From positions 21,762,001 to 21,826,000 of the forward strand of contig CM070633.1 of assembly GCA_036346255.1 (NCBI GenBank): a DNA stretch of 64,000 nucleotides, written 5' to 3'. The notes under the pieces are model-generated. The model saw nothing but the letters and a program-made list of their open reading frames with translations, did not search any database and was not told the origin of the DNA. This DNA is from Ampelocalamus luodianensis (taxonomy: Eukaryota; Streptophyta; Magnoliopsida; Poales; Poaceae). This document shows positions 1 through 11,798 of this stretch, piece after piece (position 1 is the stretch's first letter; each line of letters opens with the position of its first letter). Both the position numbers and the translations under genes were made by a program.

Positions 1-252
1 GAGGAAGCAAAGACCTTGAGGGAGGCGCCATGTTGATGGCCCTGCTACAAGAATATGGCTAGGGTTTGGGTGGCCTTCCCCCTTCCTTTTAAGGCCGACC
101 AACTCAAATGGGCCAACACTCTGTGGGCCAAAAGCCCAAGTTTTCTTAATCTCCCTGAGAAATCTGAATTTCTAAATTTGATTTATTTAATTCTCTCTCT
201 AATTTAGTTGTTCTCTCCCGAATATTCTTTCGAATACTTTTGGGGTATTACA
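1..252 (-). repeat. Terminal part of gypsy F left (3') LTR
   Basis: The segment ends in TTGGGGTATTACA, the same terminus seen at 3802, 37960, 47446 and 53959, and carries the usual features of this LTR end (an AGGGTTTGG telo-box complement at 61-70, repeated GGGCC motifs, a T-rich tail). The element is read on the minus strand, so this is the 3' LTR. Its other end lies outside the window. Confidence 0.75.
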
Positions 253-603
253 CTTTACGCTGGATGACTAGGTTGGCGGCCCAGTCGGTTGAAGTGTGGG
301 TTAATGGCAAACCGGTTGGCTTTGTTATCGCCATTTTATGGCACTTTTGCTTACACTATTATTTATGTTGTTGGTATCAATTGGCCGGTCGGCCCCCCTT
401 TTGTAATAACTCTATTATGTATGCCTTTTGCTTTAGACTTGGTACTGTAAGCTTGTATGGAAATGATGCATGATTTTGTAACGATATATGTGTACTGCAA
501 TTTTGGGAAGTACATGTCCATCGAGGTCTAGAATATTTGATTGGTAATACTAGAACCATTTGGAAGGTTAAGTATTACGAGTTAAATACCCTGGGTCCTC
601 ACA
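253..603 (+). repeat. Fragment of a Gp-type LTR (end TCCTCACA)
   Basis: The stretch resembles the reverse complement of 31500-31870: shared CCGGTCGGCC, TTGTAATAACTCTATTATGTATG and a terminus GGGTCCTCACA at 603. It is truncated on the left, so it is a remnant rather than a whole LTR. Short open frames inside it have no protein similarity I recognise. Confidence 0.65.
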
Positions 604-1609
604 ATTAATCCATTGGGACACATTCCACAATCTTAATGATCGTACTCAAATCATTAATATCTCACACTTAATAAATCTTGGATTCCTAGTATGTATAGTC
701 ATACCATTAAACAAGTTCATCATGTAATTATTCTATGACAAGAACAATTTAATCACATTTACTACCAAGGATCTTGGTTAAGATTGATTAGGTATCACGC
801 TACGGACCCAACTTAATGACTCATACATTATCCATTATCTTCCGTACTTGCAACCTCCAACTTAACACAACAAAACGTTACAAAAGAGTTTTGACACTTT
901 CTTTCTCGAAGAAGAAGTACCAAACTTCAACACTCCAACTACTACAAAAGAAATACGTAGAGTCAAAGCTTTCACATGCTAAATAACTCAAAAGATAGTT
1001 CACATTATCCAAAGTACTAAGCTTAATGTTTAATCGTTTTTTCCAACAAGGAAGGCAAACCTTCACAATAAAATATCAACCTTACGAATGAACAATGTTA
1101 ACAAGTAGCAACTCTCATCAATAAGAACAAATCAACACTTTATGGAACCAATAAAACCAAGGGAAAACGTCCAACTACATTGTAATAACTAGTCAAGAAA
1201 AAATTAATAAACCTCTTGTAGGTTTATTAGAAAATCCTAATACAACCTAAGGAAGACAATAACGCTCCCAAAGAAATCCATTCTCAACACTGGAATTAGT
1301 TTACCCAAGGTAAGCACTCAACTATTCTCATACGCCAACCGAAGATACCGCCATGCCCACGCCACAACTAAACTCTACCTCTCGACATCGATTATCCCCG
1401 CACATAACAATCATATAATCAATTAATAAGTAATCATACACAATTCATATTAGCAATCATCAATGTGATATAACGGAAACATAAATACAATGATTTGCCC
1501 ATTCCCATCCTACTGTACACTAGTTTGTCAAATTTTTAAGTTAATTAACTATTAGAAAATTTTAATTAATCTAGTCACACAGCACCTAAAGCCCGCTTTG
1601 ATACCAATC
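604..1609 (-). other. Non-coding internal region of gypsy element F, with PBS at 1593-1605
   Basis: No credible coding frame. Around 900-1040 the sequence is recognisably related to 50960-51070 of element C (shared ACTTCAACACTC and AGAGCCAAAGCTTTCTCATGCTA-like words), which identifies it as the 5' internal part of the same non-autonomous gypsy group. A minus-strand primer-binding site (plus strand GCTTTGATACCA, complementary to initiator tRNA-Met with one change) lies two bases before the LTR start, as in elements A, C and J. Confidence 0.65.
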
Positions 1610-3802
1610 TGAACACCCTAGCCCAACATGAGCATGGAATGCCACTAAACTAAAGGAATAACAACAAAAAAACTAAGACTTTCTTTACTAAGTTTTGACA
1701 TAAGCTCCTTTGTATAGATGGCTATACCAGAGGTTCAGATAGATTCTTCCAGCAACAATCAATATTCCAAACATTCACTCTAGACTAATCACCAAAGAAT
1801 TTCCAAATTTTGCTAAACAACTAAAACATAAACGAAAGGGCATCCTAGTCCTCTAATAAACTCTATTAAAAATTATTCCAAGCATAATCATAAACAATCT
1901 TTTAAGCAATTGACTCATAACTAGATCATCAACCAATTTATTTTGAAATGAATGGTTTGTGCCATTGTGCAACCACTCTTATTTCTAGTCCCTCCCATGC
2001 ATGCCGTTCTTGTAAGGGGTACCTAAAACCATAAACAACAGCAAGAGTGAGTCCACAGACTCAACAAAGTACAAATAATAAGACAATATAATACATGATT
2101 ATAACCTCAGCAGCCATTCTCAAGTCTTTACAGTATATCATATCACATGCTTATGTAATTCTCAATGCATCCTTTCTCTTTGACTCTCTTTGCTTTTTAC
2201 CGGTAATGTAGGGTATGCAACCGTCGATGCATACCCATCATGCCTATGCTCTCAAGCACAGGGACCAAGAGCCCATACTCCGCAAGTATGGGAACCACAA
2301 GCCCACACTCCACAAGTGTGGGGACCACAAGCCCATCATATACATGATGGGAACCCCAAATCATTGCTTGGTTACTACGTGACCAAACCTCAAATATGAT
2401 GACATGATGTACATGTACAATTCCTCTATCTAACATTAACATGTAAATACAACAACATCATGTATGAATAAAACCTACTTATACTTCTAGCTTTCATGAT
2501 CATTGACATTCTTATCATTCTAGCATCCATGAATAGTGCATACATTCATAATGCTAGCAAACACGAACAATCACTCATGAATAATTTACCACTAATTGTA
2601 CTTGACTGAACTGTGCGAAGATGGATGACGTGAAGAGGGTGCTGCCCCTGGACCCAATCCCCCACCTGGATTAACTTAATAAGCACCTAAGATAGCAATT
2701 AGGGACAAGAAAAAAAACTAGAAGCAAATACGAACTCGCTATAATCTTTTGCGCAACCCCAACTCCAAAATCCTGAATATTAGTTTGTCTGGTCAACAGA
2801 CAGTCCCCATCAAAAATCCATAACTTTTCGACCAGAGATCCAAATGTGGCGTTCTCAGACTTTCTGGAAAGCTTAACAAATTCCCCACCTAAACCTAGTT
2901 GGTGACCTTTCCAGATTCGGATGTCTTCTACCCTTACCAAACTGATTAATAGAACAGCTAATTCTCGTCAGGACTTCTGGACAGCGGCACTAAATCTAAC
3001 ATAACTTTTAGTCTAGACATCCAAAAATTATGATCTTTACCTTTCTGAAAAGCTTACGAGCATACCTACAACGTTTTTTTGATGAGATCCTCTAAATAAT
3101 TTAGTAATATTTGCTAATGACCGTTTAACATTGACTGTCACAATTATGGCACAACTGCAGAACAGCGGTGCTACAAAAATCATATCTCCTGATCTGTTCA
3201 TCCAAATGACCTGATCCAAGAACCTACCGAGAGCTACCAACATTATCTACAACTCTCTAGGAGATGGGCAGACCAGATTTCATGGCTAATTGCACCAAAT
3301 CGAACGAATACTACAGTCTGCGAGAGAACCGATCTAAACCGACATCGCCTAAATTCCAGATTACACGACTAATCGACGAGGGATCGGGGTTTACCTTTGA
3401 AGAATTTCTGAAGAACGTGAAGAACACCACATCATCCCTCTTCCCCTCCATTCTCTCTTCTCCCCTTCCTTCTTCCTTCTCTTCCTTGGCCGGCAGCACC
3501 CGAGGAAGCTTCTCCCTTCCTCCTTCTTGACTGGCAGCGAAAGATAGGGGCGGGGAGGGCACTGTAGCATGGTGGTGTTACTGTAGCTACAGTACTATAG
3601 CTACCCTAGGGTTGCCCCCTCTCCTTCTTATGTGGCCGTCTGTCCTTCCCCCTTGGGCCTAAATGCTATGGGCCGAAAGCCCACAGCCCAAGTTGTCCAA
3701 ATTATGTATAAACCCCCCTCTAATCCCCTGTTCAAAGCATTTTCTAATTGGCCCTTCTCTCTAAATTAATTCTTCTTACTTAAATAAACTTAGGGTATTA
3801 CA
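1610..3802 (-). repeat. Gypsy F right (5') LTR
   Basis: About 2.2 kb, bounded by TGAACACCCTAGCCC (a variant of TGTAACACCCC) and TAGGGTATTACA. Minus-strand landmarks in transcription order: AACCCTAG and palindrome ACTGTAGCTACAGT (3580-3593), leader modules with AAAGTTATG-type words at 2819, 3000 and 3181 (181-bp period), a degenerate splice-donor-like TCAAGTAC near 2604, a hairpin array at 2212-2386, an acceptor-like TTTTAG|GTACC ending at 2023, and CATGCATG at 1996-2003. Short frames within it (for example 3264-3562) are not genes. Confidence 0.8.
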
Positions 3803-4075
3803 TGCATAGTGGAGACTACCTACGACCACCTTGTAAACCTCTACGACCACTTTGCAAATACCTACGACCACCTTGAGACTACCTATGACAACCTTGTAAG
3901 CCTTTCCGACCACTTGTAGTCGAACCTCGTTCCGACTAGGTGTGATCGAACTTCGTTTCTGACCACCTGTAGTCCAACTTCTTTTCGACCACCTGCTATC
4001 AAACTTCCTTCAGACCGGGTAGTCGTAACCTTCTTTTGACTGCGTGTAGTCGAACCTCCTTTCGACCACCCATTT
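3803..4075. repeat. Degenerate minisatellite (CTACGACCACCTTG / CGACCACYTGTAGTCGAAC)
   Basis: Two adjoining sub-arrays. About five units of roughly 21 bp built on CTACGACCACCTTG run from 3815 to 3905. About six units of 28-31 bp built on CGACCACCTGTAGTCGAAC run to 4075. The array sits between LTR F and the next LTR and may belong to that LTR's U3. Confidence 0.7.
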
Positions 4076-5990
4076 GTTGGATTTTCTTTAAATGTATGGT
4101 TTAGGCTATAACTTTCGTGATCCAAACTCCTAATTGGATAATTTTTTGTTTATAAATTCATATTTAAATCATAATCTACCTTTTGTCTTAAATTTTAATT
4201 TTTGGAGTCTTTGGAATTTTGGTGTCTATTCGTGTTTTCGCTTTATCGCACTTATCGTTAGATGACGATGATTTGGAGTGCAATGGAGACAATCGTGTGA
4301 ATGTCTAGAGTACTAGCAAGCAAAGGCAAGCACCCATTCTGTTATGCATGTTGATCCTATTACTTTCAAAAACTATTATCTTGTTTTGCAACTGTATGTA
4401 TGCATGCTTTATTTGTCAAGTTATGTTTGCGATTAGAGGTAGTTAATCCTATTGCGTGAATTCCCTAAAATTGTCCATCCCCTACCACTAGCCTAAGTTA
4501 ATAATCTCGCTGGTGAATTAGAGCCCAGTGGATGTTATATGGTCTATTTATGCTTATTCGATGTCATGCTCAGCAATGCTTAGCTTCCGGTAGATTGGGT
4601 GGTTGTCAACTTTGTCGATAACCTTGATCACATAAATTATTTTTATTATGTTATGTACAGCACCCTATGCTATCTTATTTGGAAAACTAAAACTAAAAAT
4701 AAAATGATTTGGACTTAGGCAAATGGTATGAATAGTGTAGTTATCGGGTGTGCTGGTATGTCTCCAAGTCAATTAAGGACTGAACATCTTGGACACTGAC
4801 CCAAGCACTTTTGCGTGCAACCACATGAGGTCATATGGGAACCCTCTTGACTTAGTACTTTGGCTTGTATTACCTCCGAGTCGCAAGTGGTGGGTGCATG
4901 TTGTGTATAAAAATAAATGTGTTGTGTTATTGGGTGTGTGGAGGTGGGTTCCTATCAAGGTTCTCCACACCGAGGAGCATCGGTATGTTGTCGCGCCACC
5001 GATGACTTCGACACAACGTATGGGGTTTTCCAATTCCATATGGGCGACTCATAGTTAATGCATTATATTGGAAAACATCTCGTAGGACTTAGCTATGCCG
5101 GCATACATAAGGAAGTGTGCTAAATAGCTTGGTAGAAAGGCGGTCTGACATGTGGATAAAGTTGTACACCCCTGTATGTTTTAATCTATTTGAATAGCCA
5201 AGTCCTTGGTTATGGACACGCTTGGTTAGGTCTCTACAAGAGTTAGACTCAATATTTTCGAATTTAAACTTAAAACTTGATCGGTGGCATTGAGAGTGAT
5301 TCTCATGCTATGTTTGTGTGCTGCAGGGGCAGCCACCTGTAGGTGTTTTGTTGATGTGTAATGTTATTACTCGCTGTTATTTAAAGTTTTACTCACTTGC
5401 CATTTGAATCTACTACATTGTATTTAAATTGAAATATCGCTTTGTGCCGAAAATGAACCCCATAGACTTCTCCTTTGAGTAGAGCTTGCATGTAGCTATG
5501 TATAGGCTTGGTAAAGTCTTGTGGAGTACATTCATGTACTCACTATTTGCTTTTATTACAAATCTGGACAGCAGGCTTGAGATCAAATCGGGTAAGGAAG
5601 GATTGCGCAGGAACATTGATTTGCTATGGTTTCAACCTAGCCGATTGCCCTGCGGGTTATGGCAAGCCATTAGGACTCTAATGATGGTTGGTTAATGATT
5701 TTATTTATATTTATTTACGGTTTTTCACCGCGTACTTGTTATGTTATCTTGCTATTTGGCCCATCGACCCTTTTTACAAAGCTGAACCTTGTACGTTCAT
5801 ATGTTGTAAACTATGAAGAATTTGGTATTGTAATAACTTGTGTATGTCTTGATATTAATGTTTGTGAAGGTGCATGTGTACCGCTCTTAGGAGGTACATA
5901 ATACGCTGAGAGCGGGGAAATTTAATTTGTGATGCTAGGACCAATTTGAGGGTTAAGCATTACAAGTTAGATCTCCCAGCGGCTCTCACA
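4076..5990 (+). repeat. Gp-2 LTR (plus orientation)
   Basis: Colinear with the reverse complement of 31500-33070: shared GTCGATAACCTTGAT, AAAATGATTTGGACTT, CTTGACTTAGTACTTTGGC and GGTTAAGCATTACAAG, ending at GGCTCTCACA (5990). A GC-donor-like AAAG|GCAAGCAC occurs near 4332. The left boundary is uncertain because it merges with the minisatellite. No coding content. Confidence 0.65.
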
Positions 5991-6429
5991 TGAAAGACCA
6001 TGTTTCAACCTATTTGCTTTGCAACAAAAAGTTTTAAAAAGTCCAAAATTTCACAAATGCACATTACATGCTTAATTAATCCAACTTAGTGATCTTGGGC
6101 TATTACAGGAATCCTGGCGATGATGTGCTCGGTTTGCGTCGCATGGCATGGGCGCACAATGAGCGACTTGACCGATAGTTAAGGCACGTGGGCGATGCGG
6201 CTGAAGCGAGCGAAACCATGGGCGACAAAGCGACCAGGGGTGAGGCGCTTGAGTCAGGCACAAGCGCAAGCGCATGGGTGGTGCTAGCATGGGGCTACAC
6301 TGTGCCATGCACATGGAGAAGAAAGCCTATGTGTGGGGCCCGCAAGTCAGCGAGGGAAGTTGAGAAAATGGGTTTTCCAGATTTTGCAAAAAGGCTGAGA
6401 GCTTAAGGGAATTTTTAGATAATGCACAA
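5991..6429. other. Unclassified repeat remnant and GC-rich sequence
   Basis: 5991-6105 is A/T-rich and ends in GGGCTATTACAG, reminiscent of a TTACA-type LTR end, but no partner was found. 6108-6400 is GC-rich with short open frames on both strands that resemble no known protein. I see no supported gene here. Confidence 0.4.
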
Positions 6430-7595
6430 TAGCCCTCCTCCATGATAAGAGAATGCGGCAGCCATGGGAGCAGCACTGACTGCCCTTCGTCATGGTGGCA
6501 TCATAGCACATGGAGGGGCTCTCACATATGCATTCGCCATGACTGGTTGAGGGTGGGGTCCTAGAGTTAGTGGGCGTAGAGACGAGTACTGCATGATAGG
6601 TGGCATCCATGCAGGATGGCTGATAAGTTAACTTTTTTTGTCCAAACAAAGGTTATTGCTCGGTATTACATCCCGAAGTCCCACATGCATTTTTTTCTTT
6701 GTCAGCTTTGGGAATTAATTTTGTGTTAACACCAATACTTTTAGTTGACACACCGTATACCGCTTGGAAAGCTCACCAAGTCTACTTTCTAATTCACCAG
6801 GCAATACATCGCGTAGGATTTTTTGTGTGAAAATTATTATATGTGTTTTGGTTGACATCATCCTGCCAACCTACAAATTGTTCATAGTAGCCAAGAAATA
6901 AACACGCAAGAGTTTTTGTCAGTGCATCAAATTCACAGATCCTATAATTGCCTAGATACGATCCTACATGCATGCATGTATTTCCTAAGGATGTGACGCA
7001 AGCAACACTAGCTACCATTTCATTTGACTAAGATAATGCCTGAATTGGATGTTTAACAATGACTGATGATAATAAGAAAAGAAGTAGTCTATGGTATATT
7101 TTTCACCTCCTTTTTGTTCTGTTTGATGAGGAAGAACACTAGTGAGCTTTGACTGCATGGACATAAGCTGCACATTTCTCTTACTAGCGGTGAAAGTGGT
7201 GTGTTTGTTCCTCTCTTTATATCGAGAGATGATTTAGTTGTATAATAATATTATATATTTCAACTCGAAATAAACTTACAGCATGCATATTTTGATTTTA
7301 TCCAACATGTAAACAAATAGGAAGAAACTAGATATTCAAATCGGCCAGACAAGTCATAGAATTATGAAGAAAATACAACCTTCCAATGCATGTAATATTT
7401 CTTAACAAAAACTTGAAAAGAGTTCAATTGTCTCTTTCAATCAATGGAACAAATATAGGATAATATATTTTTGATTTTGGGGGAGGTTATCAAATCTAAA
7501 TGATCTTGGAAGGCTTTTGCAAGGTTGAGTCACTTGTTACCATTAAGCACAGATTCACAAACTAGAATGCTTTGAATACGCCCTTCATTACAATG

Positions 7596-7605
7596 CTATA
7601 TATAA
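7596..7605 (+). promoter_or_regulatory. TATA box of the copy-1 thionin-like pseudogene
   Basis: CTATATATAAGG lies about 225 bp before the ATG. The surrounding bases are nearly the same as those of copy 2 (29829-29836). A 5'-leader AG|GTAAAC (about 7700) is a possible 5'UTR intron donor, also present in copy 2. Confidence 0.6.
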
Positions 7606-7829
7606 GGGACACTTGATCGGAAGGTTGCTACACCAAGCCATCACCTGAGCAGAAGAACCAAAAAATTTTGTCACTCAAATCTCTCTTCCTCAAAAACACG
7701 TAGGTAAACATTTTATTACTATATGTCCATTTGATTCCATTTATGTTCCTTAATCAAACATCACTAAACAAATGTGAGTCTCTAATCTAATCCGTATGAG
7801 CTCGTTTAATTGTACAAAGAACAATCGGA

Positions 7830-8270
7830 ATGGAGGGTAAGAGAGCAGTAGCCATTGTTGCCTTGGGCATGCTCATGTTGCTGCCAGGCCAGCAACAGGT
7901 GGTAGCCAATGCAAAATTCTGCGCTTGCTACAAGCAATGCTACGATTACTGTAGGAGAAATGCTCCCCGGTGGTTCTGCTTGCCCTAGTGACTGAACAAA
8001 AAGTTGGCTGCCTCGATGTCACCACCGACTGCAACAGGATCTGCTTGCTGATCTCCGTCTGTGGCTCAATTGTGACCGGTATGATGACAATCTTACATTG
8101 ATCCATTCATTTTTGTTCTATTCATGGGTATCTCTCCTAAACACTGATAGAATTGGTGTTTTGCCCCCCCACTAATGGTGGTCCTTACATTGCAATTGCA
8201 AATACAAGTGGTGCCGCAACATGTGTAGATGATCGCACAAGAACTGGCCAAGACGCCAAGCACCACCAAG
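7830..8270 (+). pseudogene. Thionin-like cysteine-rich secreted peptide, broken copy
   Basis: The start MEGKRAVAIV is typical of grass thionin-type precursors. A hydrophobic signal peptide of about 27 residues is followed by a cysteine-rich start with the pattern CxCYxxCYxxC. Compared with the intact paralogue at 30061-30506, three kinds of damage are visible. (1) The frame ends at TAG 7986-7988 after 52 codons, and the downstream homologous region (Cys-rich, about 8018-8078) is in another frame. (2) The intron donor GT (8079-8080) is kept but the acceptor AG reads AA at 8200-8201. (3) The exon-2-like part (8202-8270) has indels and no matching stop codon. A poly(A) signal-like AATAAA is at 8335. 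It keeps one extra cysteine (CYKQCY) that the intact copy has lost. A 52-residue peptide could still be made, but nothing indicates that it is functional. Confidence 0.75.
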
Positions 8271-8580
8271 AGTTTGGTTGATGACACCAGCGGGATTAGG
8301 GTATTAAACAATGATGATGCGGGATGATAACAATAATAAAAGAATTAGCTTGTGCAAATGTTCAATCTATTTTAACTTTGCACAACAATTCCACAAAATT
8401 ATTTTCTTCCCTTTTGTACAAAGTGACACCTAGAATATGTCACACAAAACAATTGCTACTGATCCCTTGTGATCCCCAACTCTTTGCGAGCTATTATAAT
8501 AAAATTTGGCACATCGATGTGTGACCATTTATGCACCGCATTCATGGTTTTTCCCACATGACTGTACGAGTTGGTATGCA

Positions 8581-10129
8581 TGCAATAGTAACTGGGCTTA
8601 AACAAGTCCGCTGGCTATATGCTTGAGAATTGAGATGGTTATTTACTTTAAAGAAAATCACATAACATACTAGATCCATCCCTCTAAAAAGATCCGAACA
8701 ATAAGCACCAGATTGATTTTTAGATCAGTCAAGTTAGAATTACGTGATCCTATGAAACGTTGTAGTCCTTTGTAGGTTGTACACAAGAGATGATGCTACA
8801 GAATCTAGAACTCCATATAGCTAGATCCAAAAGAAGGAACTCCATATAGCTAGATCCAAAAGAAGGAAGAAATGCAGTTTAAGTGTTTTGATCATTATCA
8901 CAATTGTAATAAAAAAAATCTCGTTGCACAAGGAAGAAAAGCTGCAAAATGATTATTCTAAAAGGGCTTATACATTTTTGCTTAGTTATGTTTAACGCGG
9001 TATAGAATGAGATCTGTTATTAGTAATACATGAGTCAATGATCAAATAGATATTCAGCTGATTGGTCTTTCGTTTATGATCAATCAAGGTTACCTAACAC
9101 AATTATACATCTAAAATCAATCAGATCTGAAAATACCTTACCCTCCCTAGTTCGTACCTATATATGGATAGTTCAGAGAGTTAGAATTGGCGGTTCATCT
9201 CAACAAATGATTCATGCATGTACTATAACCTTCTCTAGTATGTTTCTGGCAAACTACGTGCCTATGATAATATGCTGAATCATTCTTGCACGAGCTAGCT
9301 ATTCCTCGATTAGTAGTCAGATTTCATTACGAAGACTCCATGCATCGTATGGCTAATATTCCCATGCCTAGTTGCAATTGTATCCCTTTTCCCTAGGCCT
9401 TGATATAATTCATATCAACCTTAAAAATCCTCAGACAGTATGAATGACATGTATGACAAATTGGCAATATTCTTGTCTAAAAGTATATATTGAGTTGTCC
9501 CAAACTCAAAATATATGCTACCATGAAATTACTGAGGTGTTATAATTCCTTTAAGGGCAAAATTGTGATTGCATACAAATGTTGAGTCTGTTGACATGGA
9601 GAGGTAACACGCTAAAGCTAGCATAGGTTTAAGAAATATTGATATTGTAACCATATACTCATATATAATGAGATCAAACATAATTGAATTGAGCCTTTTC
9701 ACGCCATATAACCTTGTTTTTATTGCTTCTAGAGTGTTTGGTGGAAGGATTTTTTCTAGTGCATGCTGTATAGAAAGAATGTGTCGCAGTTGCCAACTTC
9801 AGGCCATCGTGCCTGTCCCATCCAGACACGGCACGACCCAACTCCCAAGGTCACCCGGAAGAGGACGACAGCCTAGGGCACCAGGGTCATGAGGGACATC
9901 GCCAGCGGCAGAGTCCATGGGCTTGTAGCCTCACCATGGAGGTTGAGGCACCCCTAGTGGAAACGATTCATAAGGTAGGTGAGCACTAGGTGGTCCTACT
10001 AGTCGGGGCAAAGTGTGGCGGTGACCGCGAGGGTGGAACCTCTATTTTTGGGTTTTCGTAGGTTAGCGGCGGCAGTGCCGGCAACTGTGATGGAATACCA
10101 AGCCTGGCACGCAAACATATGACAATCTC
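8581..10129. other. Intergenic sequence without a supported gene
   Basis: A/T-rich to about 9640, then GC-rich to 10129. A perfect 29-bp tandem duplication (unit starts GAACTCCATATAGC) occupies 8808-8836 and 8837-8865. A short frame at 9668-9892 is not recognisable as a protein. I found no terminal inverted repeats or LTR ends that would define a transposon. Confidence 0.5.
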
Positions 10130-11157
10130 GCTGCACTCCTCTAGGATGAAATGTTGCGGTAACAACGGGAGCAGCACCGACCGCCCTTCATCAATGGTGG
10201 CACCATAGCATGTGGAGGGGCTCTCATATATGCATCTACCATGACTGGTCGAGGGTGGTGTCATGGAGGTAGTGGGTGTACAAATGAGTACTACATGACA
10301 GGTGGCATCCATGCAGGACGACTGATTAGTCAACTCTTTTTGTCTGTACAAAGGTTATTGCTGGGTATTACGTCACGAAGTCCCATATGCATCTTTCTTT
10401 TTCTCAACTTTGGAAATGAATTTTGTGTTAACACCAATACTTTTAGTAGACATGTCGTATACCGCTTGGAAAGCTCATCAAGTCTACTTTCTGATGCACA
10501 AGGCAATACATTGCGTAAGCTTTTTGTGTGAGAAATATTATATGTGTTTTGGTTGACATCACCCTGCCAACCTATGGATTGTTCATAGTAGCCAAGAAAT
10601 AAACACGCAAGAGTTTTTATGAGTGCATCGAATTCACGGATCATATAATCGCTTAGATATGATCCTACATGCGTGCATGCATTTCTTGAGGAAATGATGC
10701 AAGTAAGTCTAGCTACCATTTCATTTGACTACGATAATGCCTGAATTGGCCGTTTAACAATGACCGATGATAATAAGAAAAGAAGTAGCCCGTGGTACAT
10801 TTTTTTCACCTCCTTGTTGTTCTGTTTCATAAGGTAGAACACTAGTGACATGTGACTGCATGGACATAAGCTGCACATTTCTCTTACTAGTGGTGCAATT
10901 GGTGTGTTGGTTCCTCTCTTTATACCGAGAGATGATTTAGTGGTATAATAATATTATATATTTCAACTCGATATAAACATATGGCATATATATTTTGATT
11001 TTAACCAATATGTAAACAAATAGGAAGGAACTAGATATTCAAATCAGCCAAACATGTCATAGAAGTAAGAAGAAAATAAAAACTTCCAATGCATGGAATA
11101 TTTCTTTCCAAAAATTTGAAAATAGTTCAACTATCGCTTTCAATCAATGGGAAAAAC
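10130..11157 (+). repeat. Segmental duplication copy 2, upstream half
   Basis: Homologous to about 6430-7450 of copy 1. It breaks off within CAATCAATGGGAAAAAC, where element K begins. The continuation (CAAACATAGGATAATAT) is at 29684. Short open frames here on both strands have counterparts of different length in copy 1 and are not conserved as proteins. Confidence 0.85.
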
Positions 11158-11798
11158 TGTTGGGATACGGGTAGGCTATGGTAGTCGACAATTCAAAAAA
11201 TCTACCATGTAAGCTAGGAGGCCATGCAAGCTAGAGATCATAGATCATTGAAGCGCAGTGCACAGAAGAAGAGTTGGAGCAGCCTGGTCCAATGAAGAGC
11301 ACATCGATGTAGAGGTTGTAGTTGATCGTTCATTACAGTCGATCATCCAACGCAATGATTGTCTCCTCCAGCCACCAATCTAGTTTCTCCCGAAGATCGT
11401 GGATCGTCCTCAAGCGCAACAACGCAATAGCGTCTCTACGGTATCCACACGTCCAGGGTAGGAACGCCGTACGCCGGTGTGCTAGCACTAAGTTGCACGA
11501 GAAGGCTCTCTTAAGAAGATGGCGGCTAGGGTTTTGGAGGAACAACTCAACTCATGACTTTCGTGTGTCTTTTCTGTTACGTCCATCCACTTTTTCCCAA
11601 CAGCCTCTCCTTATATAGTGCCTAAGACGGATCCTATCCGAACACGTTTGAAAAATCGTATCTGTACTGGTTTGTTGCAACCCATTAAGTGTGTGACCCT
11701 GTAGGCTCATGTGTAGTTCGGTTGTGAGACGAAAACACCTTTCCGATCATGAATTGAGCGGTACCTAGCAGGACATAACGATTCTCGAATACACACAA
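11158..11798 (-). repeat. Copia K 3' LTR, first part
   Basis: Begins TGTTGGGATACGG. From 11500 onward it matches 17395-17690 (AAGGCTCT, AAGATGGCGGCTAGG, CTCCTTATATAGTGCC, GTGTGTGACCCTGTAGGCTCA). A minus-strand TATA-like TATATAAGG is at about 11608-11617. The LTR is interrupted after GAATACACACAA by LTR H. The short frames 11322-11618 and 11333-11545 are not genes. Confidence 0.8.

Larger units (their letters stand above)
6430..8580 (+). repeat. Segmental duplication copy 1 (carries the broken thionin-like gene)
   Basis: Aligns by eye with 10130-11157 followed by 29684-30798: the upstream block (GGGAGCAGCAC, TGGAAAGCTCA, ATCCTACATGC, CTCTCTTTATA), promoter, exons, intron and 3' flank (CACATCGATGTGT, CCCACATGACT) are all in the same order. 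Copy 1 is uninterrupted, whereas copy 2 is split by element K. Homology stops just after CCCACATGACT at about 8575; in copy 2 an LTR begins at exactly that point. Confidence 0.85.

Noticed and set aside
4773..5058. Paired 88-89-codon frames on opposite strands
   Set aside because: They sit in an LTR. The homologous stretch at 32479-32694 has differently placed stops.
6108..6430. Helitron or MITE end near CTATTACAGG
   Set aside because: No paired terminus, hairpin-CTRR end or target duplication was found.
9668..9892. Possible small gene
   Set aside because: No homologous frame, no signal or domain, and no promoter context that I can support.
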